DNA of 64,000 nt from Poriferisodalis sp965262965 (GCF_965262965.1 NZ_OZ253573.1:1-64000), one strand, 5' to 3'; shown: positions 33,151-41,757, counted from the stretch's first letter. Made by a program: numbers and translations. The notes: generated by a model from the sequence alone, not told the origin.

Positions 33151-33929
33151 CCAGCATCTACGAGGTGTTCCGCGACGCCGTCCGGGCCGAGGAGCCGGTC
33201 GCTCTGGCGACGGTGATCGAGGGGCCGGATGCAGGGGCGAAGATGCTCGTGCGGCCCGATCAGCCGACGCTCGGAAGCCTCAACGACGCCGACCTGGACC
33301 GGGTGGTCGAACGCGACGCGCTCGGGATGCTCGACGCCGGCATCAGCGAGGTGCGCCACTACGGCCAGCACGGCGAGGCCCGCCAGATGGACCTCAGTGT
33401 GTTCGTGGAATGCCACGCCCGCCGCCCGCACATGGTCATCTTCGGAGCGGTGGACTTCACTCGAGCGCTCGCATCTCAGGCCAAGCTCCTCGGCTACCGC
33501 GTCACGGTGTGCGACGCACGCGAGGTGTTCGCCACACGGCGACGCTTCCCGATGGCCGACGAGGTGGTCGTCGACTGGCCCAACCGTCTGCTCGACCGCA
33601 TCGGCGACGACCTGGGCCCCAGAGACGCCGTGTGCGTGCTCACCCACGACCACAAGTTCGACGTGCCGGCCATCGTCGGCGCCCTGCCGACCCGAGTCGG
33701 CTACCTGGGCGCCATGGGTTCGCGCACAACCCACCAGAAACGATCCGAGCGCCTTCGCGAAGCCGGTGTCACCGACGAAGAACTTGCCCGCGTCGCCGCC
33801 CCCATCGGCCTAGATATCGGCGGACGAACCCCTGAGGAGACCGCCGTGTCGATCGTGGCCGAGATCATCGCAGCCCGAACCGCCCGCAAAGCCCCCCGCC
33901 TCAGCCAAGGCAAAGGCCGCATCCACTAG
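33147..33929 (+). CDS. XdhC family protein, Rossmann-domain half
   Basis: A 260-aa protein holding the XdhC C-terminal Rossmann domain: VIFGAVDFTRALASQAKLLGY begins at about residue 92 (GAVDFTRA is the nucleotide loop), followed by VCDAREVFATRRRFP, VLTHDHKFDVPA, GYLGAMGSRTT and the family signature PIGLDIGGRTPEETAVSIVAE. Its N-terminal part (1-85) again resembles an XdhC N domain but lacks the SGGCVEG Cys loop. GTG 33147 is fixed by the coupled overlap. Together the two genes should deliver molybdenum cofactor to a hydroxylase. Confidence 0.88.
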   Translation: MTSIYEVFRDAVRAEEPVALATVIEGPDAGAKMLVRPDQPTLGSLNDADLDRVVERDALGMLDAGISEVRHYGQHGEARQMDLSVFVECHARRPHMVIFGAVDFTRALASQAKLLGYRVTVCDAREVFATRRRFPMADEVVVDWPNRLLDRIGDDLGPRDAVCVLTHDHKFDVPAIVGALPTRVGYLGAMGSRTTHQKRSERLREAGVTDEELARVAAPIGLDIGGRTPEETAVSIVAEIIAARTARKAPRLSQGKGRIH

Positions 33930-33976
33930 CACCCCGGGCAAGAAGCGTCGAGCACCCGGCAGGTAGCTTCGGCGCG

Positions 33977-35143
33977 ATGGACTTCACAACGAACGAGGAC
34001 CACGAGGCGATCCGCGAAGGCGTCCGCCGCGTCTGCGCGGACTTCCCCGACGAGTATTGGCGCGACCGCGACGAGAACCACGAGTTCCCCTGGGACTTCT
34101 ACAACGCCATGGCCGAAGGCGGCTGGGTCGGTATCGCGATTCCCACCGAGTTCGGAGGCGGCGGACAAGGCATCACCGAGGCCTCAATTGTGCTCGAGGA
34201 GGTGGCCGCCAGCGGTGCCGCCATGAACGGCTGCTCGGCGCTGCACCTGTCCATTTTCGGCATGGAACCGGTTCGAAAATACGGTTCGGACGAGCTCGTG
34301 AAAGAGTTCCTGCCCGGCGTGGCCGATGGCTCCATCCATGCGGCGTTCGGCGTGACCGAGCCCGATGCGGGCACCGACACCACCTCGATTCGGACACGGG
34401 CGGTGCGCGACGGTGACGAGTACGTGATCCATGGCGCCAAGGTGTGGACGACCAAGGCCCCGTATTGCGATGTGTGCCTGCTGCTGGTGCGCACCACGCC
34501 GAAGGAAGAGTGCGACGGCCCGACGGGAGGCATGACGCTGCTGCTCGTCAACCTGCAGGACCCCGCGGTCGACATCACACCCATTCCCAAGGTGGGCCGA
34601 AACGCGGTTGTGTCCTGTGAGGTCCGCTACGACGGGCTGCGGGTGCCCGTCAGCCGGCGCGTGGGTGAGGAGGGCGAAGGCTTCCGCTACATCCTCGACG
34701 GCCTCAACCCCGAGCGCATCCTGATCTCCGCCGAGGCGCTGGGCATTGGCCGGGTCGCGCTGCGGCGCGCCGTTGAATACGCCAAGGGCCGAGTCATCTT
34801 CGGGCGTCCTATCGGACAGAACCAGGGCATCGCGTTCCCGCTCGCGGACAGCTATGCCCGGCTTCACGCCGCCGAGTTGGTGGTGCGCGATGCGGCGTGG
34901 CGCTACGACAACGGCCTCGACTGCGGCCCACAGGCCAACCTGGCCAAGTACTTGGCGTCAGAAGCCGCGTTCGAATGCACCGACCGGGCCATGCAGACCC
35001 ATGGCGGGTTCGGTTACGCCAAGGAGTACGACGTAGAGCGCTATTGGCGCGAGGCGAGGTTGATGAAGATCGCCCCGGTCAGCCAGGAGATGGTCATGAA
35101 CTTTGTGTCGTCGAAAGTGCTCGGCCTACCCCGCTCGTACTAG
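33977..35143 (+). CDS. Acyl-CoA dehydrogenase family protein
   Basis: A 388-aa FAD-dependent acyl-CoA dehydrogenase. Typical blocks: IPTEFGGGGQGITEA (about residues 56-70), AFGVTEPDAGTDTTSIRT (flavin contact, about 122-139), WTTKAPYCD, FGRPIGQNQGIAFPLAD and MQTHGGFGYAKEYDVERYWREARL at the C terminus, with the catalytic-region Glu in the last block. It oxidises a CoA thioester; the chain length cannot be read. It sits among the molybdo-hydroxylase maturation genes, 48 bases after the XdhC half and 40 before the MocA-like gene, although its own link to CO oxidation is not clear. Confidence 0.93.
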   Translation: MDFTTNEDHEAIREGVRRVCADFPDEYWRDRDENHEFPWDFYNAMAEGGWVGIAIPTEFGGGGQGITEASIVLEEVAASGAAMNGCSALHLSIFGMEPVRKYGSDELVKEFLPGVADGSIHAAFGVTEPDAGTDTTSIRTRAVRDGDEYVIHGAKVWTTKAPYCDVCLLLVRTTPKEECDGPTGGMTLLLVNLQDPAVDITPIPKVGRNAVVSCEVRYDGLRVPVSRRVGEEGEGFRYILDGLNPERILISAEALGIGRVALRRAVEYAKGRVIFGRPIGQNQGIAFPLADSYARLHAAELVVRDAAWRYDNGLDCGPQANLAKYLASEAAFECTDRAMQTHGGFGYAKEYDVERYWREARLMKIAPVSQEMVMNFVSSKVLGLPRSY

Positions 35144-35182
35144 ACGTAGCGACTAGGCATTGCGCCCAAAGGCATCCCGACG

Positions 35183-35761
35183 ATGACCACTGCAGGTGTC
35201 CTGCTGGCGGCAGGGGCGGGAACGCGTTTCGCGGCCCCCGAGCACAAGTTGCTCTCGGTGCTCGACGGGCGCACCGTGGTTTCCCGATCACTGGAGGCGC
35301 TGCTCGAAGCAGATTTCGACGCTGTGGCCATCGTCACCGGCGCTGTCGAGGTGTCCGCGGCGGTGAGTGACCTCACCGACTTCTCCCAAGATGCAGTCAC
35401 GCTGCTCCACAACGAGCGTTGGGATTCCGGCATCGCCTCGTCACTGCTGTGCGCGACGGATTGGGCGGCTGGCAGCGGACATGATGCGATCGTGGTCGGT
35501 CTCGGCGATCAGCCCTTTGTTCCGACGTCGGCCTGGAACGCAGTTGCGTCGAGCGCCGCGCCGATCGCGGTCGCCACATACGACGGTCTTCGAGGCAACC
35601 CGGTGCGCCTGTCCCGGGAGGTCTGGCCGTTCCTCGAACGCGGCGGCGACGAAGGCGCACGAACCCTCATGCGTCGGCTGCCCGAATTGGTGCTACCGGT
35701 AGCCTGCGAGGGTCGCCCTGACGACATTGACACCGTGGAGGATCTGCGCCGATGGAATTGA
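35183..35761 (+). CDS. MobA/MocA-like nucleotidyltransferase
   Basis: A 192-aa NTP transferase of the MocA type. The signature GVLLAAGAGTRFAAPEHKLL is at residues 5-24, and the metal-binding GLGDQPFVP at about 109-117; DGLRGNPVRL is the usual MocA sugar/pterin loop. In molybdo-hydroxylase loci, MocA attaches CMP to molybdopterin, making the cytosine-dinucleotide cofactor used by CO dehydrogenases. The neighbourhood (XdhC, CoxD/E, CoxG) supports this. The stop overlaps the coxG start by 10 bases. Confidence 0.88.
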   Translation: MTTAGVLLAAGAGTRFAAPEHKLLSVLDGRTVVSRSLEALLEADFDAVAIVTGAVEVSAAVSDLTDFSQDAVTLLHNERWDSGIASSLLCATDWAAGSGHDAIVVGLGDQPFVPTSAWNAVASSAAPIAVATYDGLRGNPVRLSREVWPFLERGGDEGARTLMRRLPELVLPVACEGRPDDIDTVEDLRRWN

Positions 35762-36465
35762 AAAGTGAGTTCCGTGTGGGCATTCCCGTCGAGCAGGCGT
35801 GGAACACGCTGACCGACGTCGAGTTCATCGCACCGTGCATGCCTGGTGCGCAGCTCACCGAGGTCGACGGCGACGAGTTCAAGGGCGGCGTGAAGATCAA
35901 GGTCGGTCCGATCACGGTGCAGTACAAGGGCTCGGCACGCTTCGTCGAGCTGGACGAAGCCAACCACCGTGTCGTGCTGGAGGCCACCGGGCGGGATTCA
36001 CGGGGCGCCGGCAACGCAGCCGCTGAGGTGACTGCCCAGATGACACCTGACGGCGACGGCACTGTGATCGCCATCACCACAGACCTCAAGGTCACCGGAA
36101 AGGTCGCGCAGTTCGGCCGTGGCGTGATGGCCGATGTGACCGAGAAGCTCATCGGGCAGTTCGTCGACTCCCTGGAACGCAAGCTCACCGAAGCCGGCGC
36201 CTCCGATGCAGCAGACGCGACCCCCGCAGCCGACGAGGGCACGGACGACTCCGATGAGTCTCCGGCTGCGGTAGATGGCGACGCCGCCGAAGACTCGACA
36301 GCGGAGACAGGGCCTCGCAAGATCGAGATGGCCGAACCCGAACCCGTCGACCTGCTCGGAACCGCCGGCAGGCCGATGCTGAAGCGCCTCCTGGCGCCGA
36401 TTGCGGTCGTGGCGTTTTTCCTGTTGAACCGCAGGCGCAGGCGCAAGCGCCGGGCTCAGGGCTGA
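35752..36465 (+). CDS. coxG: CoxG-type SRPBCC protein with C-terminal membrane anchor
   Basis: A 237-aa protein. Residues 1-150 are the CoxG/SRPBCC fold (VGIPVEQAWNTLTDVEFIAPCMPGA at the start, GRGVMADVTEKLIGQFVDSLE at the end). An acidic Asp/Ala linker follows (about 150-200), and a C-terminal hydrophobic helix LAPIAVVAFFLLN is followed by a positively charged RRRRRKRR tail, a membrane anchor. In Afipia/Oligotropha, CoxG anchors CO dehydrogenase to the membrane, and a similar role in quinone delivery has been shown in mycobacteria. This fits the cox-like genes here, but the enzyme's large subunit is not in the window. Confidence 0.92.
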   Translation: MELKSEFRVGIPVEQAWNTLTDVEFIAPCMPGAQLTEVDGDEFKGGVKIKVGPITVQYKGSARFVELDEANHRVVLEATGRDSRGAGNAAAEVTAQMTPDGDGTVIAITTDLKVTGKVAQFGRGVMADVTEKLIGQFVDSLERKLTEAGASDAADATPAADEGTDDSDESPAAVDGDAAEDSTAETGPRKIEMAEPEPVDLLGTAGRPMLKRLLAPIAVVAFFLLNRRRRRKRRAQG

Positions 36466-36573
36466 GCGACCGCACAGCCCACACGGCTGCGCATGCTCGC
36501 ACCGGTGGCCGCAGTCGCGTGCGGTTCAGATGCCGAGCAATCACTGGCACTCGTCGCGTCCGGGAGTTGAGCG

Positions 36574-37059
36574 ATGTTCGAGTGCTCCCCTGATCACGCG
36601 CTTGTGACCCAGGCGCAATTCGACGCTGTCGCGGAACTGCTCGGCCGGCCGCCGCAAGGCTCGTTCAGCGTGGCCGTCGCTCACCCCGACGGCCGCCCGG
36701 TTGTCATTGCGAACGCGCCGCTGCTCGACGACGGCACGCCGATGCCGACTCGCTACTGGCTCGTCGATGCCGAGCTTCGCCGCCGTGTGTCGCAGCTGGA
36801 AGGCCATGGGGGAGTCCGAATGGCGCAAGCAGCGGTCGATGCAGATGATCTCGCAGCTGCCCACGAGCGCTATGCCGCCGACAGGGACGCGCTGATCTCG
36901 GCCGATCATCTCGGGCCACGTCCGAGCGGCGGCGTCGGGGGCACCGCACGAGGCGTGAAATGCCTGCACGCGCATCTCGCGTACCGGCTAGCGGGCGGCT
37001 TGGACCCCGTCGGCGACTGGGTGCTGGATCGCCTTGTGGACCTCGGTGCGAGATCGTGA
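36574..37059 (+). CDS. DUF501 domain protein
   Basis: A 161-aa protein of the DUF501 family. The N-terminal QFDAVAELLGRPPQGSFSVAV and the conserved GTPMPTRYWLVD, then GVGGTARGVKCLHAHLAYRLAGG (about residues 125-147) are the family's landmarks. Function is unknown, but in actinobacteria this gene nearly always follows eno-divIC and precedes ppx. The ppx GTG overlaps its stop here. Divergence from divIC by 17 kb is the remarkable point. The preceding gap 36466-36573 holds CCGCAC ... GTGCGG arms and no gene. Confidence 0.88.
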   Translation: MFECSPDHALVTQAQFDAVAELLGRPPQGSFSVAVAHPDGRPVVIANAPLLDDGTPMPTRYWLVDAELRRRVSQLEGHGGVRMAQAAVDADDLAAAHERYAADRDALISADHLGPRPSGGVGGTARGVKCLHAHLAYRLAGGLDPVGDWVLDRLVDLGARS

Positions 37060-38057
37060 GCGCACCGCACAGCTCTGCGCCAAGCCCAGTCGCCGTCGTG
37101 GACTGCGGCACCAACACCACGCGGCTGCTCGTCGACGACGGCGAGGTTCTTGGGCAGCGTCTGGCGCGCATCACGGGGCTCGGTCACGGCGTCGATGCCG
37201 ATGGCCGGTTGCGTGATGACGCCATCGGTCGGGTGCTGGACGTACTGGATGAGTTTCGCGACGTCATGACGGCGCGCGGCGTGACCGCTGTGCGTGCCGT
37301 CGCGACGAGCGCCGCACGCGACGCTGCCAACGGAGCAGAGTTCCTGCAGCGGGCGAGTGAGCGCCTTGGTGTCCAAGTCGAGCTGTTGGACGGTGCGGCG
37401 GAAGCCAAGTACGGATTCGCGGGCGCCACTTCTGGCCTCGACCGTTCCGGCGGTGCCGCACTGGTGCTCGACATCGGAGGCGGTTCCACCGAGTTCTCCT
37501 ACGGCACTCCGGGCCCCGGAGCTCTCCCGGTCGACGCCGTGTCGGTGGACATGGGCTCGGTGCGATGGACCGAACGCTTCTTGAGCTCGGATCCGCCCCG
37601 ACCCGAGGAGTTGAGCGCCGCCATCTCGGTTGCCCGGTTGCATCTCGACGACATCGAGCGTGAGCACTCCGTGATTGGCCGCGCGGCATCTGCGGCTCAG
37701 CTCGTCGGAGTTGCCGGCACGATCACGACGGTGGCCGCGGTCGAGATCGGCCTCGATCCCTACGACCCGACGGCGATCGATGGCTTCGTGCTGACCCGTA
37801 CCGCCGCCGAGGACGTCTTCCGAACGCTTGCCACCGAGGCACTCGCCGACCGGGTGCACAATCCCGGCCTGCACCCTGGCCGTGCGCCGGTCATTGTGGG
37901 CGGCTGCTGCATCCTGGTGGCGATCATGCGCCACTGGGCGATCGATGAGTGCGTGGTGCGCGAGCGAGATCTGCTCGACGGGATCGCCGCGGAGCTGAGA
38001 TCTTCGGGGTCGGGCCTGCGCGATGGCAGCCCGCCCGCGGACGCCGAAACGAGCTAG
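37056..38057 (+). CDS. ppx: Exopolyphosphatase/guanosine pentaphosphate phosphohydrolase family
   Basis: A 333-aa Ppx/GppA-type protein of the actin-like ATPase fold. Motifs: VAVVDCGTNTTRLLV (about residues 12-26), AVATSAARDAANG, ALVLDIGGGSTEFSYG (about 130-145) and GVAGTITTVAA. It hydrolyses polyphosphate or pppGpp; the short single-domain form resembles mycobacterial Ppx2. Start GTG 37056 overlaps the DUF501 stop, so translation is likely coupled. Further on, a PPK2 gene (52888) handles polyphosphate too. Confidence 0.92.
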   Translation: MSAPHSSAPSPVAVVDCGTNTTRLLVDDGEVLGQRLARITGLGHGVDADGRLRDDAIGRVLDVLDEFRDVMTARGVTAVRAVATSAARDAANGAEFLQRASERLGVQVELLDGAAEAKYGFAGATSGLDRSGGAALVLDIGGGSTEFSYGTPGPGALPVDAVSVDMGSVRWTERFLSSDPPRPEELSAAISVARLHLDDIEREHSVIGRAASAAQLVGVAGTITTVAAVEIGLDPYDPTAIDGFVLTRTAAEDVFRTLATEALADRVHNPGLHPGRAPVIVGGCCILVAIMRHWAIDECVVRERDLLDGIAAELRSSGSGLRDGSPPADAETS

Positions 38058-38065
38058 GCGGCACC

Positions 38066-38749
38066 ATGCGACTCGGTGAGCGTTGGCGTCGCGCCAGTAT
38101 TGTGCGGGGAGTGAGTCGCCTGCGCACTGAGCGGCTCGAGCTTCGCCCGCTCGTGCCGTCGGACTTCGCCCAATGGAGCGAGGTCCGCCATCGCTGCCAT
38201 ATCTGGCTGGAGAAGTGGGAGCCGCGACCACCGACTGGCTCACCCAATCCCTCTCGTGATCCGCAGGCGTTCACCAACCGCTGCAGAGTGCGCGAGCGCG
38301 AGCGCTCGCTGGGAACTGCCTTCGACTTCGGGCTGTGGCATGAGGGTTGGTTTTGCGGCGAGATCAACGTTTCTCACGTTGCTCGCGGCGCGTTCCTGAG
38401 TGCACACGTGGGTTACTGGATCGACGAGCGCTTCGCCGGGAAGGGACTCGTCGCAGAGGGCCTGCTTGCGGTGTTCGAGTTCGCGTTCGAGCAGGCGGGC
38501 TTGCATCGGGTGCAGATTTCGATCATGCCCCGAAACGCCGCCAGCCTGCGGGTCGTGGAAAAGCTGGGCCTTCGCTCGGAGGGCATAGCCCACGGTTACA
38601 TCCAGATCGCAGGCATCTGGGAGGACCACGTTCGATTCGGCCTGACCGCCGAGGAGTGGGAGGCTCGGCGCGACGAGATGGCAGAGCAGCTCACGTCGGC
38701 GCGCAACGGCGGTGTCGCTCAGTCGTCGAGCTCTGCCAGCCAGTCCTGA
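38066..38749 (+). CDS. GNAT N-acetyltransferase, RimJ/RimL type
   Basis: A 227-aa acetyltransferase. LRTERLELRPLVPSDFAQW is the RimJ/L lead (about residues 19-37), GYWIDERFAGKGLVAEG the acetyl-CoA pyrophosphate loop (about 113-129), and RNAASLRVVEKLGLRSEG the C-terminal motif B. It probably acetylates a protein alpha-amino group or a small amine. ATG 38066 or GTG 38111 may start it. It lies eight bases past ppx. The 3' end overlaps the convergent nuclease gene by 31 bases. Confidence 0.88.
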   Translation: MRLGERWRRASIVRGVSRLRTERLELRPLVPSDFAQWSEVRHRCHIWLEKWEPRPPTGSPNPSRDPQAFTNRCRVRERERSLGTAFDFGLWHEGWFCGEINVSHVARGAFLSAHVGYWIDERFAGKGLVAEGLLAVFEFAFEQAGLHRVQISIMPRNAASLRVVEKLGLRSEGIAHGYIQIAGIWEDHVRFGLTAEEWEARRDEMAEQLTSARNGGVAQSSSSASQS

Positions 38750-39723
38750 CCGGGGCCGCAATCCGACGAGATCGGGCACCAGCGACACGCCGGTCCGGGC
38801 GAACGGCGAGGCTCGCGTGCTCCCGATGCGAGCGCTATGTAGCGGCCGATGCCGTCAACGGTTCGCCGCAGCGCGCTTGCGAGCACTTCGGGGGTGACGA
38901 GCTCGTGCTCGATGCGACCCTCTGCCACGTAGAACGAACCAATACCCAGCGGCGGAACACCGACCGAGAGCGTCTCGATGAGCGCGTAGAAGCGCAGATC
39001 CTCGGGATCGGTCGGCGTCCGACCGCCGCTCTTGAGATCAATGATCACCTTGCCCGCACGAGAGCCGCCACCGACGGCTTCCTGCGCGCCCACGGGTTCG
39101 GGGGTTCCCAACGTCAGGTCGTACTTGCCGCTCAGGACGAAGGTCCCGCCGCACAGTCGCACGCGCGCCTTCATTTCTGAGGTCGGCCGCCACGAGCGTG
39201 GCATATGGGGGAAGGACTCGGAGAAGCGCGTCAGCAGAGCGACGCAGTTGGCCACCAGGTCGGCCCGCTCACCGGGGCTGCAGCCGGCGAGGAAGCCGCC
39301 CAGATTCTCGTCCCCCGAGACGAGGCGTTCGACGGCGGCGTCGGTTGCATCGACAGGACCGAGCCCCGAGTGGATCGACAGCTCCACAGCTTTGTGCAGC
39401 ACGGTGCCGCGCGCGATCGGTACGGACCATTCGAAGCCGATGTCCGCGTCTGCGAGATGGTGGGCTTCACAGCCGAAGACGCCGTTCAGGTCCCGCTTGG
39501 AGATCCACAGGCCGCCGCTGTCCACTTCGCGGGCAGCGTCGGACAGCCCAGCGAGCGCGGCATCGAGGTCGGCGCGCATCGCGTCGGCGAGGTTCCCGCT
39601 GTAGATCGGTCGCTCGTCGCGTGGGACCCGGATTGCGTCAAGCGTCGCACGCTGCGCCGGCAGCAAGGCACCGACTCCGGGTGCACTCGTTGTCGCCGTC
39701 TCCGGTACGGCAGCGCTGGTCAT
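38719..39723 (-). CDS. RecB-like PD-(D/E)XK nuclease with a predicted Fe-S cluster
   Basis: A 334-aa nuclease of the RecB/Cas4/AddB C-terminal type. The active site is complete: GTVLH with His110 and following Glu114, GKYD with Asp202, and IIDLKSGG with Asp229 and Lys231. Four Cys for a 4Fe-4S cluster are arranged as in AddB/Cas4: Cys85, then Cys313, Cys316 and Cys322 (CRWCPISSDC). It is a single-domain stand-alone form without helicase. Role is probably DNA end processing; no CRISPR locus or AddA is near. The 3' end overlaps the GNAT gene by 31 bases. Confidence 0.83.
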   Translation of the reverse strand: MTSAAVPETATTSAPGVGALLPAQRATLDAIRVPRDERPIYSGNLADAMRADLDAALAGLSDAAREVDSGGLWISKRDLNGVFGCEAHHLADADIGFEWSVPIARGTVLHKAVELSIHSGLGPVDATDAAVERLVSGDENLGGFLAGCSPGERADLVANCVALLTRFSESFPHMPRSWRPTSEMKARVRLCGGTFVLSGKYDLTLGTPEPVGAQEAVGGGSRAGKVIIDLKSGGRTPTDPEDLRFYALIETLSVGVPPLGIGSFYVAEGRIEHELVTPEVLASALRRTVDGIGRYIALASGAREPRRSPGPACRWCPISSDCGPGQDWLAELDD

Positions 39724-39765
39724 TGTCCGCCATTCTTGTCACACCCGCCTGTGAACCTGTGTGTC

Positions 39766-40272
39766 ATGGCAGCGACACCGCGTACTCATCCACCCGCCCC
39801 GCTGCGACTGGTCGGCTCACAGCCCAGCCGCGGCCGCCAGCATCGGCCTGCACCGTGGGGGCCCGACGGTTCGCCAAGCACGTCAGCTGACGGCGCCGAC
39901 GCCTCAGGTCGCTTCGTGCTCACCGCCCGCGCGCTGGCCGCTGCCGCACGTGAATTGGACTTGTACGTTCCGAGCTTCCAGAGCCCACCGCGCAGCGAGG
40001 GTCTGGATCGGTCCGTCAACCGCGTGGCGGGCTCCGATGACTGCGTGGTGGCGATCCGGGTGCGGGGACGTCCCTTCGGGGCCGTCGTGGCGGATGCCAT
40101 TGAGGGCGTCGTCGTGTGCAACGACTTGACGGCCCCAGACGCCGGCGCGATCCGCAACGAATTGTGGCGAGCGGTCGAACGGGTCGATCGCGATCATCGC
40201 CCGCGCCAACAGCCAGCTTCACCGACGGGTGCTGCTGGCCAGCCACCCGAAGCTTGGGGCGAGGCCGCCTGA
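39766..40272 (+). CDS. Conserved hypothetical protein
   Basis: A 168-aa protein without a domain I recognise. The first 55 residues are Pro/Arg/Ser-rich and probably disordered. The core (about 55-145) mixes helix and strand: RFVLTARALAAAARELDLYVPSFQSPPR, DDCVVAIRVRGRPFGAVVADAIEGVVVCNDL, then a helix RNELWRAVERVDRD. The tail is again Pro/Gln-rich. ATG 39766 is taken as start; GTG 39751 is possible. It diverges from the nuclease gene with 42 bases between and precedes tRNA-Leu. Confidence 0.6.
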   Translation: MAATPRTHPPAPLRLVGSQPSRGRQHRPAPWGPDGSPSTSADGADASGRFVLTARALAAAARELDLYVPSFQSPPRSEGLDRSVNRVAGSDDCVVAIRVRGRPFGAVVADAIEGVVVCNDLTAPDAGAIRNELWRAVERVDRDHRPRQQPASPTGAAGQPPEAWGEAA

Positions 40273-40302
40273 GCACCGGCGTAGTCTCACCACCGCAGCC
40301 CG

Positions 40303-40391
40303 GCCCGGGTGGCGGAACTGGCAGACGCAGAGGGCTTAAACCCCTCGGCTCCCACGGGAGCGTGCGGGTTCGAATCCCGCCCCGGGCACCA
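40303..40391 (+). tRNA. tRNA-Leu(TAA)
   Basis: A class II tRNA. Acceptor GCCCGGG/CCCGGGC (40303-40309 with 40381-40387), anticodon stem GAGGG/CCCTC with loop CTTAAAC (anticodon TAA at 40337-40339), a long variable arm (CGGCTCCCACGGGAGCG), T-arm with loop TTCGAAT, discriminator A at 40388 and an encoded CCA (40389-40391). Confidence 0.96.
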
Positions 40392-40431
40392 GCCCGCTTC
40401 TCGCGCTGCGCAAGCGCTGAGTGGCAATCCG

Positions 40432-41757
40432 CTACCGAGTCAATTGGAGTCGCGAGTAGTCTGACGTTTCAGAGGCCAGCCTCCCCGAGCTTGGCAGACG
40501 TACCGCAGTGGCGTCACTCGGGGGGCTGGCCCTTGCGCGACGCGGCACAGTCCGGTTAGGCCGTGCGGTTTGAGTGTCCCCAGTTGGGCTGGCGAGTGCT
40601 CGCTCGAGTTCAGTGAACAGGTCGAGCACCTCGGACGCTTCGAAGACCCGATAGCGCTGGCGATCAACATTGCGTTGACGCAAGATGCCTGCATCGGCGA
40701 GCTGGTTCACGGCGTCGGCGGTGCGCGCGTTCGATCGATCGATCAGACTGCTCGCAGATGCAACGGTCACGATCGGCACACCCGGCAAGACTTGCAACAG
40801 CAAGTCGGTGCTGGAATTGGCACGGACGCGGCCGAGTTTGGTCCGCCAGGTCGCGATGATCTCACTGATGTCGGCGCTATAGCTCTCAGCGTCCTGGCAA
40901 GCCCGGCTGGTGGCAGAAGCGAACATGCGCAGCCACGCTGCCGCTGCGGCAGATCGCTGAGCGCTGTTCGGCTCGCTGAGGTGGCGGAACGTCTTCAGGC
41001 CGTTGACGTAGTCGTCTGACAACGTGGCCAGGACGAGGCTGATGGGCGGGACGAACGCCGGCGCTAGGCCGCGTCGCCGCAACACAACGTGAATGAGCGC
41101 ACGGCCGGTGCGCCCATTGCCGTCGGCGAAGGGGTGAATCGTTTCGAACTGGGCGTGAGCGATGGCGGCTTGTGCGAGCGGAGAGTGGTCGTCGCGATTG
41201 ACGTAGTCGAGTAAATCGGCGAGCAGGCCCGGAAGATATTCGGGAGGCGGAGGGATGAACGCCGCGCTGCAAGGGTTATACGAACTGCCGCCGATCCAGT
41301 TCTGCTCTTCGCGAACGACGCCTCCAAGTTCGGGAGTGGATGAGTTGTCCATCAAGGTGCGATGCACCGACAGCAAGTCGTCGAGTTCGAATCGCGGGGT
41401 GCTGAGCGCCAGTGCGACTGCCGACTCCATTGCGGCAATATTGCCGAGCACCTCGGCTGCCACGCGATCGCCCGCTTCGCCGCCGAGCGCAATCGCCGCC
41501 TCGGCAAGAGCCAACCGGCGGGTCGCCAAATGGAGGCCTTCGATCCTGGAAGAACCGACAGATTCAGCCCGCAGCAGGAATCGCGCGAGGCCTTTGAGGC
41601 TCACATGTGACGTTCCGGCATCGTTCAACGTCCGCACCGCCGACTCGGCATCTGCGATGTCCGCAGCTACGTCGGCAGGAAGTGACGGATCCCACCCTGC
41701 GAGTGGGTCGGCGATGTATGCGTCATAGGAGCAGCCGCGTCGGTCTTTTCTGCTCAT
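40432..41757 (-). CDS. Class II Fic-family protein
   Basis: A 441-aa Fic protein that probably transfers AMP to a target protein. The catalytic loop HPFADGNGRTGR is complete at residues 208-219, and the autoinhibitory motif SxxxEG lies at 69-74, upstream of the Fic core, making it class II. An N-terminal Fic_N-like segment (SLKGLARFLLRAESVGSS) and a C-terminal winged helix (about 330-400, with DAVNQLADAGILRQR) complete the usual layout. The extreme C terminus is Pro/Ser/Arg-rich. It sits 40 bases from tRNA-Leu, in opposite orientation; tRNA 3' ends are common integration sites. Confidence 0.92.
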   Translation of the reverse strand: MSRKDRRGCSYDAYIADPLAGWDPSLPADVAADIADAESAVRTLNDAGTSHVSLKGLARFLLRAESVGSSRIEGLHLATRRLALAEAAIALGGEAGDRVAAEVLGNIAAMESAVALALSTPRFELDDLLSVHRTLMDNSSTPELGGVVREEQNWIGGSSYNPCSAAFIPPPPEYLPGLLADLLDYVNRDDHSPLAQAAIAHAQFETIHPFADGNGRTGRALIHVVLRRRGLAPAFVPPISLVLATLSDDYVNGLKTFRHLSEPNSAQRSAAAAAWLRMFASATSRACQDAESYSADISEIIATWRTKLGRVRANSSTDLLLQVLPGVPIVTVASASSLIDRSNARTADAVNQLADAGILRQRNVDRQRYRVFEASEVLDLFTELERALASPTGDTQTARPNRTVPRRARASPPSDATAVRLPSSGRLASETSDYSRLQLTR

